DNA of 64,000 nt, from assembly GCF_016889425.1 (NCBI RefSeq), contig NZ_CP069513.1, positions 744,001-808,000 on the forward strand, read 5' to 3'. This DNA comes from Corynebacterium amycolatum. GTDB lineage: Bacteria > Actinomycetota > Actinomycetes > Mycobacteriales > Mycobacteriaceae. Shown here piece by piece: positions 17,322 through 25,981 of the stretch. The position numbers and the translations under genes were made by a program. Positions within the stretch are counted from its first letter, which is position 1, and the number at the start of each line of letters is the position of its first letter. Under the pieces are notes generated by a model that searched no databases, was not told the DNA's origin, and saw nothing but the letters and a program-made list of their open reading frames with translations.

Positions 17322-18211
17322 ACCTTGAAGGCTTGAGTTTTCCTCTCAACGTATTTCAAGTAGTTGGCTTAGTAGGGATTATCTTCCTGCTGGTCATCAT
17401 TGCGGAACGAATGGCTCCGCTGAGGTCCGTTGACCGCGACCGATGGGAATGGGAGTATCGCCCCGCACGTCGATTTCCCGGCATTGACCGCGACGGCTGG
17501 CTCCAAGTGCTGGTGTTCACCGTATTTGGGTTCGGCATTGGCGGGGTTTTTCGATATGTCCTTGGGGTTGCACGACCACGTCGTTTAGCGACGGTGCTTT
17601 CTAATGGCGTGACACAATCGATGACTCGTGTGACCGTGATGTTCTTTAATGCGGAGCTGGCATCGAATATTTACGCTGCTTCCTGGCTGCGGAGTGCCAA
17701 GGTCAAGGAGCGGCCGTTCGCGCAAACTTCCTTGCCGGTGTTGATGCTGCGCAGGCTGGTGCGGCGTGGGTATATCCCGTTGCTATTTGTTGCGGTGGCG
17801 CTGGCGGAGTTTTCTGTTGCACCGCTGATTGGAAAAGGCGGGCGCACGCTGGTTTTGCTCTGCTGGGCGGTGCTTGCCTCTGCAGTATGGCGGGCGACTA
17901 GGCTCGAAGCGCCAGGTCAGCTGCCGTGGCGAGTGGCGATACTGAGCGTTGTGACCGTCCTGGGAATGGCCGTCCAATTCCTTCCGGGGATGCCGCTAAA
18001 TCCCATGTATTCCATGCTATGGGCTGCCGTGGCAATTGTCTATTGTGCACTTGTTCGAGGAAAACCACGGGAAACTAATGATTTTTCCTCGATTGAGATT
18101 GGTTTGGGCGCACCATTAGAAATGGGCAAGCTGCAGTATTGGTTTTCCGGCGGTCTTGCGATTATTCCGGCTATTGCATCGGAATTGATGGCGATTGCGC
18201 CGATTATGTAG
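17318..18211 (+). CDS. Putative ABC transporter membrane subunit
   Basis: 297 aa starting with GTG in a GTGA overlap with the ATPase stop. About six hydrophobic helices are visible (VGLVGIIFLLVIIA, VFTVFGFGIGGVF, YIPLLFVAVALAEF, TLVLLCWAVLASAV, VAILSVVTVLGMAV, MLWAAVAIVYCALV), plus a C-terminal one (GLAIIPAIASELMAI). No named family is recognised; assignment as permease rests on the coupled ATPase. A hairpin at 18298-18325 follows. Confidence 0.65.
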   Translation: MNLEGLSFPLNVFQVVGLVGIIFLLVIIAERMAPLRSVDRDRWEWEYRPARRFPGIDRDGWLQVLVFTVFGFGIGGVFRYVLGVARPRRLATVLSNGVTQSMTRVTVMFFNAELASNIYAASWLRSAKVKERPFAQTSLPVLMLRRLVRRGYIPLLFVAVALAEFSVAPLIGKGGRTLVLLCWAVLASAVWRATRLEAPGQLPWRVAILSVVTVLGMAVQFLPGMPLNPMYSMLWAAVAIVYCALVRGKPRETNDFSSIEIGLGAPLEMGKLQYWFSGGLAIIPAIASELMAIAPIM

Positions 18212-18297
18212 GAGCTGCGGCCACAATGCTCCGACTAAGCGGTCGGGCTGCGCCGGCGGGAAAAGGGGAATCCTAGGCGGAGAGGCAACGTCTTCTA

Positions 18298-18325
18298 CTA
18301 GGAGCTGTTGGCCTACAGCTCCTAG
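18298..18325. terminator. Hairpin between convergent ABC and HAAS genes
   Basis: Perfect 11-bp inverted repeat (18298-18308 and 18315-18325) with a 6-nt loop, between the permease stop and the HAAS gene end. No T-run on either side. Confidence 0.45.
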
Positions 18326-18416
18326 CTGTGAAGTACTTCGATTGCAATAGCGAGCAGGCCGGTGCTGACGGGCTGCGGAGTAACGCTTTGACCTGCCCAA
18401 ATTACATCGGCATGAT

Positions 18417-19259
18417 CTAGGCCACCCCAGCTTTCTTCCAGGTAGCCTTCAGTCCGGCTCGGAGGGGAAAGACAAGGCATGCGGCCGAAGCTGCGACCGA
18501 TGCCGTGGCAACACCGGCTTGGACTAATGCTGGATTGATCTTGGAGTTTTCTTCCGTGAGAACGCCGATCAGCTGAGCTGGAGCAATGGCGCAAGTGAGA
18601 GTACCTAGGGACGCGACGCGCAGAGTATCTTCGCGGTCATCTGCCTTGAGCAGCGAAGCAGCTGAGAATCCAGCTCCGACCGTAGAAACCACGAAGGGAA
18701 GAAGCAGAGTTTCCTTCGGTGCTGTCTTTTGAACTGCCTCGCCGTTTAGCTTCCATTTTGTGTGGACTTCTGAAGGCAACTGCTTCCAGCACCTGGCCAG
18801 TGCGACTCCGTGCGCAACCGTCACAGCCGCGGGGAGAAAAGCGGTCGCCTGCAGTGCGCGAGCCGGAATTTCAGAGATAACCTCACCGTCAATATCGTCC
18901 GGGCGGACAATCCCGAGCTTGGTGGCTACTGCAGCCCAATTGATAGACCAGCCAAAACCCAACAGGTGAGGTTGGAGAATCCGCGGGTCGTTCATATTCC
19001 ACAGGGAAGCGCGACCGCGCTTGGAAAATGCTCGAAGTGGGTTGCTGAGGTAGCGTCGCAAAGCGCTCGGTTCACCAACTTGCTCGGCGACTCGCTCGGC
19101 GTATTCGGTCGCCGTTCCCAGCTCTTCGGCCAGGTCCGCGTGGACGTCGTTAAGCTCTTGCAGAAGACTCTCCTGCTCGGCAATGATCGCCTTGCGTTGT
19201 GCGGGCGATGTTCCGATTTCGCGCAGTTTGTGGTCGATGGCGGTGAGGTAGGTGTTCAT
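18417..19259 (-). CDS. HAAS-domain (DUF1700-like) membrane protein
   Basis: 280 aa. The first 70 residues are a helical HAAS-like region (MNTYLTAIDHKLREIGTSP, then EELGTATEYAERVAEQVGEP), typical of membrane proteins encoded with PadR regulators. The rest holds four probable helices (around residues 140-160, 180-205, 215-235 and 245-265). It overlaps the PadR gene by 4 bp (ATGA), so the two are translationally coupled. Likely a membrane partner or target of the PadR response; function not known. Confidence 0.7.
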   Translation of the reverse strand: MNTYLTAIDHKLREIGTSPAQRKAIIAEQESLLQELNDVHADLAEELGTATEYAERVAEQVGEPSALRRYLSNPLRAFSKRGRASLWNMNDPRILQPHLLGFGWSINWAAVATKLGIVRPDDIDGEVISEIPARALQATAFLPAAVTVAHGVALARCWKQLPSEVHTKWKLNGEAVQKTAPKETLLLPFVVSTVGAGFSAASLLKADDREDTLRVASLGTLTCAIAPAQLIGVLTEENSKINPALVQAGVATASVAASAACLVFPLRAGLKATWKKAGVA

Positions 19260-19591
19260 TGGGGATCCTCGGAAAATAGTGCGGTCATGTCGGCGGATAG
19301 ATCGATGAAGTCCTGATGTAGCTGCGTGAGTGTTTGCTGTCCTTTGTCTGTTAGTGAGTAGTACTTGCGGGGCGGCCCCTTGGGGGATTCCTCCCAGCGA
19401 TTGCTAATCAAGCCGTTGGTGGTCAGCCGCGAGAGTAGGGGGTAGACGGTTCCTGCGGGCGCGCTGAGGTGGGGGTAGGCGTTGAGCTTTGCGACGAGTG
19501 CCGCGCCATAGAGTTCTTCGCGAGAAATCAGCTTGAGAATGGCGAGCTCGAGTACTCCCTTCTTCAGTTGTGTTTGTGGGCGTTTGGGCAT
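19256..19591 (-). CDS. PadR family transcriptional regulator
   Basis: 111 aa, the small PadR-s1 form: winged helix with ILKLISREELYGAALVAKL, TVYPLLSRLTTNGLISNRW and the wing EESPKGPPRKYYSLTDKGQQ, then a dimerisation helix. It is first in a two-gene unit with the HAAS protein. A strong promoter with an overlapping inverted repeat lies upstream at 19654-19704, so autorepression is likely. PadR repressors often respond to membrane-active or toxic compounds; the adjacent ABC pair is a candidate target. Confidence 0.9.
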   Translation of the reverse strand: MPKRPQTQLKKGVLELAILKLISREELYGAALVAKLNAYPHLSAPAGTVYPLLSRLTTNGLISNRWEESPKGPPRKYYSLTDKGQQTLTQLHQDFIDLSADMTALFSEDPQ

Positions 19592-19653
19592 GGCGTTGTG
19601 CTTTCTTTCCGGCGGTAGAAGGAAGTTGTTTGAGCAGAATCCTTTTCATACCT

Positions 19654-19704
19654 AGTACCTTGTAATGCCAACTATACCCCCAGTAGTTTGTATTGCCAAG
19701 TACT
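19654..19704 (-). promoter_or_regulatory. padR promoter with overlapping operator
   Basis: On the minus strand TTGGCA (19694-19699), a 17-bp spacer and TATAGT (19671-19676) form a near-consensus sigma-A promoter. The whole stretch 19654-19704 is an interrupted inverted repeat (16 of 21 positions match between arms) that also contains two direct copies of a TTGGCANTACAA motif, as expected for an autoregulating PadR dimer site. Confidence 0.7.
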
Positions 19705-19734
19705 GCACGCCTATACCGCACAGAGAGAACAGAA

Positions 19735-19779
19735 CAAAGAAAAATGAGGGGCAATTGTCAAAAGACAATCGCCCCTCAT
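19735..19779 (-). terminator. Rho-independent terminator of lipase-like gene
   Basis: Inverted repeat 19744-19779 with an AAAA loop (one unpaired or mismatched position); on the minus strand it is followed by a T-run (TTTTTC), ending the hydrolase gene. Confidence 0.8.
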
Positions 19780-19848
19780 CCCACCGGGTTGGCTCTATGA
19801 AGAACTTGTAACAGCTAGGAACCGGTTCGGTTCCTATTTAGCGTTCAA

Positions 19849-21021
19849 TTAAATGCGCTCATCGAGCCAGGCAATAGCCGTCGCAATGGCCTGGTGCTGT
19901 GCCGGTTCATTGAATACCTCGTGGAACTGGCCTTCGAACTCGATCAGCTGCTTGTCGGTGGACGAGATGCCGTTGTACCAGTCACGCGAGAAGAACGGTG
20001 GCACAATCTCATCCTGGCCACCCATCATGACCAGGGTCGGCTCAACGAAGTCGACGGAGTTGGTGCCGTTGTAGGTGGCGGCAAACGCCATTTGTTGAGC
20101 CATGCCGAGCGAAAGCTTGGAGTTGTTGTACGGATCAGTGCCGTATTCATCACGCACTGCCTGGGAAGAAGAAGTTTTCGCACCCAGCGGGTTGCCAACC
20201 TGAATCAGGTCAGTGCCCGGCAGCGATGGGACGCGCATCTCGGTACGGTTCGGTACTTCCTTGAGCATGCGCGTGTTGAAAGTAGTCATGTCCTGGAACG
20301 GCAGACGCTGGTAAATCGTCGGCTGGGCTTCGCGCTCGACATCGGTCATGGCTTCTGGAGTGATGGTTTCGCCCTTGTCCGTGCCGCCGTAGGGGTTGAA
20401 CAGAGCGCCACCGCCGTTGGCGACGATGCCATCGACACTGCCCGGGTACTTGATGCCGTGGAAGTCCACAGCAAGACCGCCCATGGAGTGGCCGAGCAGG
20501 AAGGTCTTCGTGCTCGGGTTCTCCGCCTTGGCCTTCTCTACAAGCATGTGTAGGTCATCGACAAGCGAGTGGAAATCATCGATGTGACCACGAGCAACTG
20601 GAGTGCCTTCAACCTGGCCCGTGTGGCCGTGACCGCGGTGGTCGAGGCGGTAGACGTTGTAGCCGGCGTTCAGAAGCTTGCCAGTTACCCACTCGTAGCG
20701 ACCCAGGTGCTCTGCAGCACCATGCACGACGACGACAGTGGCCTTGGCGTTCGGAATGGTGTTGGACTTCCAGTAGATTTGAGTGCCCTTGCCATCCTCC
20801 GACGTCATATAGCCGTCGGTCACCGTAACGTGGCGACCGTCAACTGTAGTGGTCGGCGCCGGGGTAGTTGGCAGTTCGACCATCGCAGTGGACTGCGGGT
20901 CAGGGGTTGGCTCCAGCGGGTTTTTAATGAAATCCGTTGGGGTTGCTGATGCTGCCGGAGTGGCCAGTGCCAGCGTCAGGGCGGTGGTCACACTCGCAGT
21001 GAAAATCGATGCACGACGCAT
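19849..21021 (-). CDS. Secreted alpha/beta hydrolase (monoacylglycerol-lipase-like)
   Basis: 390 aa with a Sec signal peptide (MRRASIFTASVTTALTLALA, cleavage near ASA-TP). The Hydrolase_4-type fold shows VVVVHGAAEHLGRYE, the YRLDHRGHGHT motif, the nucleophile elbow LLGHSMGG (Ser near residue 179), an acidic MMGGQDEIVP and the catalytic His in FEGQFHEVFNE. This pattern fits monoacylglycerol lipases and lysophospholipases, here exported. Its place before glpK-glpF-glpD suggests that it may supply glycerol from extracellular acylglycerols. A TATAAT box lies about 55 nt upstream (21076-21081, minus strand). Confidence 0.85.
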   Translation of the reverse strand: MRRASIFTASVTTALTLALATPAASATPTDFIKNPLEPTPDPQSTAMVELPTTPAPTTTVDGRHVTVTDGYMTSEDGKGTQIYWKSNTIPNAKATVVVVHGAAEHLGRYEWVTGKLLNAGYNVYRLDHRGHGHTGQVEGTPVARGHIDDFHSLVDDLHMLVEKAKAENPSTKTFLLGHSMGGLAVDFHGIKYPGSVDGIVANGGGALFNPYGGTDKGETITPEAMTDVEREAQPTIYQRLPFQDMTTFNTRMLKEVPNRTEMRVPSLPGTDLIQVGNPLGAKTSSSQAVRDEYGTDPYNNSKLSLGMAQQMAFAATYNGTNSVDFVEPTLVMMGGQDEIVPPFFSRDWYNGISSTDKQLIEFEGQFHEVFNEPAQHQAIATAIAWLDERI

Positions 21022-21095
21022 GATTGCTCTTTTCTATTTTCAATCGAGGAGCGGATGGTAGTGATAATAATTTTATTATAACAAACAAGCCCTGA

Positions 21096-21144
21096 ATTTA
21101 TAATAAAAATGGCTCGGAAAACCGAATCGGTTTTCCGAGCCATT
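21096..21144 (-). terminator. Rho-independent terminator of glp genes
   Basis: An 18-bp inverted repeat (21108-21125 and 21127-21144) ends on the minus strand in a T-rich run, 20 bp after the glpK stop. Confidence 0.85.
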
Positions 21145-21163
21145 CTTAGGCTCTTACGAGGGC

Positions 21164-22720
21164 TTATTCAGGCTTCGGTGCCTCCTCAGCATCGGTATCC
21201 TCGACCCAGCCGTAGGTGCGTTCAACGGCACGGTTCCACTGGTGGAACAGGCGATCGCGCTCTTCGGCCTCCATCTTCGGACGCCACTTCTTGTCAATCG
21301 TGATGTGAGCCTTGACCTCATCCAAGCTCGACCAGAAGCCAACGCCCAGACCTGCACCATATGCAGCGCCGAGAGCAGTGGTTTCAATGTTGTTCGGGCG
21401 CGTGACAGTGACATCTAGGATGTCGGACTGGAACTGCATGAGGAACTCGTTCATGGTCATGCCGCCATCAACGCTCAGCGTCGTGATGTCCGTGCCGGAT
21501 TCTGCCACCATGGCATCGAGAACCTCACGAGTCTGGTACGCAGCAGCCTCCAGCACAGCGCGGGAGATGTGGTTGCGGTTAACGAAGCGAGTCAGGCCGA
21601 CGATGACGCCACGGGCGTCCGGCTGCCAACGAGGAGCGAAGAGACCGGAGAATGCCGGCACGATGTACACGCCACCGTTGTCCTTGACACTCTTTGCTTT
21701 GTTCTCGATGGAAGCGGCATTTGGAATCATTTGCAGCTCGTCACGCAGCCACTGAACAAGTGCGCCGCCCATGGAGACAGAACCCTCGAGAGCGTAGACC
21801 GGCTTCTCACCCTCGACCTGGTAGCAGACGGTGGAGATGAGGCCGTGCTCGGACCACTTCGGGTTCTCGCCGGTATTCATCAGCATGAACAGGCCAGTGC
21901 CGTAGGTGTTCTTGGTGTCGCCCTCGCCGAAGCAACCCTGGCCGAACATGGCGGCCTGCTGGTCGCCGAGAATACCTGTAATGGGAAGGCCGGACAGAGC
22001 ATCGCGGGCGCGAACGCGACCGAAGTTGCCTACTGACGGGCGGATGTCCGGCAGCATCGACATTGGAATGCCAATTTCACGGCAAATGTCCTCGTCCCAC
22101 TCGAGGGTCTTGAGGTCCATCAGGAGAGTACGGGATGCGTTGGTGACGTCCGTTGCGTGGACTGCAGATTCGCCGTTGTCACCCTCTGCGCCGCCGGTGA
22201 GGTTCCACAGCAGCCAGGTGTCGATGGTGCCGAAGAGCAGGTCGCCAGCCTCGGCCTTTTCGCGAGCGCCCTCGACGTTGTCGAGGATCCAGCGCACCTT
22301 CGGGCCTGCCGGGTAGGAGTTGATACGCAGGCCCGTGGTCTCACGCCAACGGTCCGCGCCTTCATCCCCCATGAGCTCCTTACAGATGGTGTTCGTGCGG
22401 GTGTCCTGCCAGACGATGGCGTTGTAGACCGGTTCACCAGTGTTCTTGTCCCAGACGACAGTGGTTTCGCGCTGGTTGGTGATACCGATTGCCTCAATGT
22501 CCTGGGAGGAGATGTCGCCATCAGCGAGAGCTTCACTGACTACGCGACGAGTGTTGGTCCAAATCTCCTGGGCATCGTGCTCGACCCAGCCCTCTTCCGG
22601 GAAGATCTGCTTGTGCTCCATCTGGGCGACAGTGACGATCTCTGCGTCATGGTTGAAGATGATGCAGCGGGTGGAAGTAGTTCCCTGGTCAATGGCGAGG
22701 ACATATTTGCTGTGCATCAT
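21164..22720 (-). CDS. glpK: Glycerol kinase
   Basis: 518 aa FGGY-family kinase phosphorylating glycerol to sn-glycerol 3-phosphate. Seen: [14 protein letters not shown] at the N-terminus, [11 protein letters not shown], the substrate/ATP region [13 protein letters not shown] and the FGGY signature region [17 protein letters not shown]. Length is normal apart from a short acidic tail. The ATG at 22720 has AGGAG 8 nt upstream. It is 84 bp downstream of glpF on the same strand, so the two are likely co-transcribed. Confidence 0.97.
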   Translation of the reverse strand: MMHSKYVLAIDQGTTSTRCIIFNHDAEIVTVAQMEHKQIFPEEGWVEHDAQEIWTNTRRVVSEALADGDISSQDIEAIGITNQRETTVVWDKNTGEPVYNAIVWQDTRTNTICKELMGDEGADRWRETTGLRINSYPAGPKVRWILDNVEGAREKAEAGDLLFGTIDTWLLWNLTGGAEGDNGESAVHATDVTNASRTLLMDLKTLEWDEDICREIGIPMSMLPDIRPSVGNFGRVRARDALSGLPITGILGDQQAAMFGQGCFGEGDTKNTYGTGLFMLMNTGENPKWSEHGLISTVCYQVEGEKPVYALEGSVSMGGALVQWLRDELQMIPNAASIENKAKSVKDNGGVYIVPAFSGLFAPRWQPDARGVIVGLTRFVNRNHISRAVLEAAAYQTREVLDAMVAESGTDITTLSVDGGMTMNEFLMQFQSDILDVTVTRPNNIETTALGAAYGAGLGVGFWSSLDEVKAHITIDKKWRPKMEAEERDRLFHQWNRAVERTYGWVEDTDAEEAPKPE

Positions 22721-22804
22721 GGGGGATACTCCTAGCGAAATTGTGTGTAAATGTGAGTTTTCGGACTTGCGCTATTTTATTGTGCGTTCACTCTCATATT
22801 CCCG

Positions 22805-23554
22805 TTATCCGATGGCAAAGGCAAGAGCGCCTGCAGCCACAGCTGCCAGCATCGGTGCGACAATCGGGACCCATGCATATGCCCAGTTCGCATCGCCCTT
22901 GCCCTTAATCGGGAGCACGAAAGCGTAGGCCAAACGGGGGCCGAGGTCACGAACAGGGTTGATAGCGTATCCAGTCGGGGAACCAAGGGAAAGACCAATC
23001 GACACAATGATGAACGAGACACCGAAGTAGGTCAGCGGGCCAAGCTCGCCGCCGGCTGGGCCGAACAGGATGAATGCGAGCAGAACGAAGGTCGCAATGA
23101 ACTCGGTGACGGCATTCCAGAAGTTATTTGGATGAATCGGTACGGTGAAGAAGTTGCCGCCGGTCTCGGCATTTGCATTGGTCGGATTGCCGTTGTCGTC
23201 AACGCCATTGGCATCGAACAGCTGCTTAAACGCGGCCCATGCCAGGATTGCACCTACGAATGCGCCCAACAGCTGACCTGCGGCATAGTAGGGGACAAGG
23301 CTCCAAGCCAGGCTGCCTTTGACTGCCAGGGCAACGGTTACCGCTGGGTTCAAGTGCCCGCCGGATACGTCGGCAATAGATGCGCCAGCGAAAACGGCCA
23401 TACCCCAACCGAAGGCAATGCCCATCCAACCAGCATTTGCTGCGCGGGTAGTCCGGAGGTTGATAGAGGCGCAGACTCCGTTACCGAGCAGAATCAGAAT
23501 GGCGGTTCCGAAAAACTCCCAGAGGAATGCCTGGGATCCTGTGATTGTCTCCAT
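22805..23554 (-). CDS. glpF: Glycerol facilitator (MIP family)
   Basis: 249 aa with six helices and two pore half-helices. The first pore motif is canonical ([12 protein letters not shown]); the second reads [10 protein letters not shown], with NPV in place of NPA but with the Asp after Arg that marks aquaglyceroporins over strict water channels. It would let glycerol enter for GlpK. There is a 25-residue extension in loop C or D ([17 protein letters not shown]). Ribosome binding site is weak (GAGAG 13 nt upstream). Confidence 0.93.
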   Translation of the reverse strand: METITGSQAFLWEFFGTAILILLGNGVCASINLRTTRAANAGWMGIAFGWGMAVFAGASIADVSGGHLNPAVTVALAVKGSLAWSLVPYYAAGQLLGAFVGAILAWAAFKQLFDANGVDDNGNPTNANAETGGNFFTVPIHPNNFWNAVTEFIATFVLLAFILFGPAGGELGPLTYFGVSFIIVSIGLSLGSPTGYAINPVRDLGPRLAYAFVLPIKGKGDANWAYAWVPIVAPMLAAVAAGALAFAIG

Positions 23555-23637
23555 GAGATGTAGAAACTCTCTGTGAGTCGTGACCGGGCAAGGTCACGAT
23601 GAATCTTGCAACGTAGAATTCTTTAGGTATAAGAAAT

Positions 23638-23670
23638 GCCGGCGAGAAACTATTTTTCGCCGGCACTTTT
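23638..23670. terminator. Terminator between glpD and glpF
   Basis: Perfect 8-bp stem (23638-23645 and 23657-23664), with T-rich sequence on both sides. It lies after glpD on the minus strand and before glpF, implying that glpF-glpK has its own promoter in 23555-23637. Confidence 0.65.
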
Positions 23671-23802
23671 ATTTCGACCCCATCAGCCCTTTGAAGTGCG
23701 AAGCCGTTTTCCCGAGAAGGAAGCTATTTCGTTGTGGCTACAGCGCTGGTGGCCATTCAAGAGCTAACTCGTATGGCTACCTAGGGGAGGGTGGGAAATG
23801 AA

Positions 23803-25539
23803 CTAGCGGTCGAGGCTGACGTCGACGTCCGCGCGAGTTTCCACTGCATGAGCAGCAATCTCGTTAGCGGCCTTGTCAGTCAGCTCACGTTCAGCTGCCA
23901 GGGTTGCTTCGACACGCTCGATGAAGACCTTGATCTCCTTCTCCATCGTATCCTTGTCCCAACCCAGAGCTGGGGCAACCAGTTCAGCGGTGGCCCGAGC
24001 GCTGTCGACACCGCGGTGTGCGTACTCCATGGAGACGCGCAGGCGGCGCTCCAGGATGTCGTCGAGGTGCTTTGCGCCTTCGTGGGTCACTGCATAGAGA
24101 ACCTCAGCGCGCATGTACTGCTCAGCGGCCTCCAGCGGCTCGAGCAGGGACTTGTCCTCGGCTGCCGGAGCCAGAACCTCGTAGATGAGGGAGCCGTAGC
24201 GGTTGAGCAGGTGCTCGACCTGCTTTTCGGTGATACCGAACTGCTTGGCCAGCTCTGCCTTCTGGTTGTTCAGTGCGTGGTAACCATCAGCACCGAGTAG
24301 CGGGACATCAGCGGTGACGGACTCCGGTACCTTACGTGGGACATCCTGGACTGCAGCGTCAATGGTATCGGCACCGATGACGCGGTAGGTGGTGTACTTA
24401 CCGCCTGCGACGGAGACCATGCCCGGAGCAACGTGGGCAACAGCGTGGTTGCGGGAGAGGTTGGTGGTGGAGTCAGAGTCGCCTTCCACCAGTGGGCGCA
24501 GACCCGAGTAGACACCGACGATGTCGTCGTAAGTAATCGGGCGGCGAACCTTGGCGTTGACGTGATCGAGGATGTAGTCGATGTCAGCGCGGGTAGCTGC
24601 CGGGTTTGCCAGGTTCATGGTCCAGTCGGTGTCGGTGGTACCGATAATCCAGTACTCACCCCACGGAATCACGAACAGGACGGACTTCTCAGTCACGAAG
24701 GTCATTGCCACCGAGCCCTCAAGAGCGGACTTCGGAATAACAATGTGGACACCCTTGGAGGTGTGGACGCGGAACTTGCCGGTGACGCCAGCCAGCTTCT
24801 CAATCTCATCGGACCAAATGCCGGTGGCGTTGACGAAAACGCTGCCGCGGATAGTGGTGGTCGCGCCAGTGTCGGTGTCAAGGAGCTTCGCGCCGACGAT
24901 GCGCTCGCCTTCCTTCACGAAGTCGACAACCTGGGTGGAGGTGCGGACGTCAGCGCCGAAGTGAGCAGCGGTGCGCAGGACAGTCATGGTGTGACGGGCA
25001 TCGTCAACCAGAGTGTCGTAGTAGCGAACGCCGCCGACCACGGCATCTTCCTTCAGACCCGGAGCCTGCTTCAAGGTTCCCTTGCGGGAGTAGTGCTTCT
25101 GCATCGGAACCTGCTTGGCACCACCCATGACGTCGTAAAGGAAGAAGCCCGATGCCATGAACGGACGCTCCCATACGCGGTGAGTCAGAGGGAAGACGAA
25201 GCGCAGTGGCTTAACCAGGTGCGGTGCCAGATGCGACATGGACAGTTCGCGCTCGCGCAGGGATTCAGCTACCAGGCGGAAGTCCAACATCTGCAGGTAG
25301 CGCAGACCGCCGTGGAACATCTTTGAGGAGCGGCTAGAGGTACCGCCTGCGAAGTCACGAGTTTCAATGACCGCAGTCTTCAAACCACGGGTTGCGGCAT
25401 CGAGCGCAGCGCCAGCGCCTACAGAACCGCCGCCGATAATGACGACGTCGTATTGCTCGGTACCGAATTTCTCCCAAGTCTTTTCATGCTGTTCCTTGTT
25501 CAGAACTGCAGATGGGGCGAGAGATGAAGAGGACGACAT
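23803..25539 (-). CDS. glpD: Aerobic glycerol-3-phosphate dehydrogenase
   Basis: 578 aa FAD enzyme oxidising glycerol 3-phosphate to dihydroxyacetone phosphate at the inner membrane, passing electrons to quinone. The N-terminal dinucleotide motif VVIIGGGSVGAGAALDAATRG, the TSSRSSKMFHGGLRYLQ motif, YYDTLVDDARHTM, IIGTTDTDW and VAGGKYTTYR are present, followed by the C-terminal DAO_C domain. Start at 25539 has GGAAGG 8 nt upstream; the longer frame to 25599 lacks a site. With glpF and glpK it makes a complete glycerol route. Confidence 0.96.
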   Translation of the reverse strand: MSSSSSLAPSAVLNKEQHEKTWEKFGTEQYDVVIIGGGSVGAGAALDAATRGLKTAVIETRDFAGGTSSRSSKMFHGGLRYLQMLDFRLVAESLRERELSMSHLAPHLVKPLRFVFPLTHRVWERPFMASGFFLYDVMGGAKQVPMQKHYSRKGTLKQAPGLKEDAVVGGVRYYDTLVDDARHTMTVLRTAAHFGADVRTSTQVVDFVKEGERIVGAKLLDTDTGATTTIRGSVFVNATGIWSDEIEKLAGVTGKFRVHTSKGVHIVIPKSALEGSVAMTFVTEKSVLFVIPWGEYWIIGTTDTDWTMNLANPAATRADIDYILDHVNAKVRRPITYDDIVGVYSGLRPLVEGDSDSTTNLSRNHAVAHVAPGMVSVAGGKYTTYRVIGADTIDAAVQDVPRKVPESVTADVPLLGADGYHALNNQKAELAKQFGITEKQVEHLLNRYGSLIYEVLAPAAEDKSLLEPLEAAEQYMRAEVLYAVTHEGAKHLDDILERRLRVSMEYAHRGVDSARATAELVAPALGWDKDTMEKEIKVFIERVEATLAAERELTDKAANEIAAHAVETRADVDVSLDR

Positions 25540-25981
25540 TTTCCAATCCTTCCCGGTGGGGGGCGTTGATTTTTCGTCGAAGAGAATTTCTCGGCTCACG
25601 GCTCAGGTTACCAAAACTCGGCTTACTTGTAAGCGCCAACCTACGGTTACGTAGATATAAATAATGGGGCAAAAAGTCACGAAAATCGCGCCAGTAATGT
25701 TGTTCGATTTTCCGCAGGTAGATGGCTATGTTAATAGAGATTTACTACTTTTAGACTGAAAGTCAGTTGGCAATAGAATCCCCCATAATGGGGGCGCCAA
25801 AGAGGGCTGATGGGTGGGCAATGGGTGCACGGCGGGCGTGTGGCGTATTTGAGGGGCGATGACTGGAGCTGCGCTCGGATTTACACATGAATATGAGCCT
25901 GTAACGACATTTATCCGCGAGTCTCAGATACCAGTGCATATTGCCCCGCTAAGGGGTGCGAAAGATTGTAGAGTAAAAGCC
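25540..25981. other. Divergent intergenic region glpD / acyltransferase
   Basis: About 440 bp with no supported gene. It contains a short palindrome CCCCCAT-A-ATGGGGG at 25780-25794, AT-rich sequence around 25660-25760 fitting the glpD promoter, and the leaderless promoter of the acyltransferase gene at its right end. A reading frame that opens at 25859 is only an upstream extension of that gene. Confidence 0.5.
25969..25974 (+). promoter_or_regulatory. Leaderless -10 box of acyltransferase gene
   Basis: TAGAGT is 7 nt before the ATG at 25982. Confidence 0.5.
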
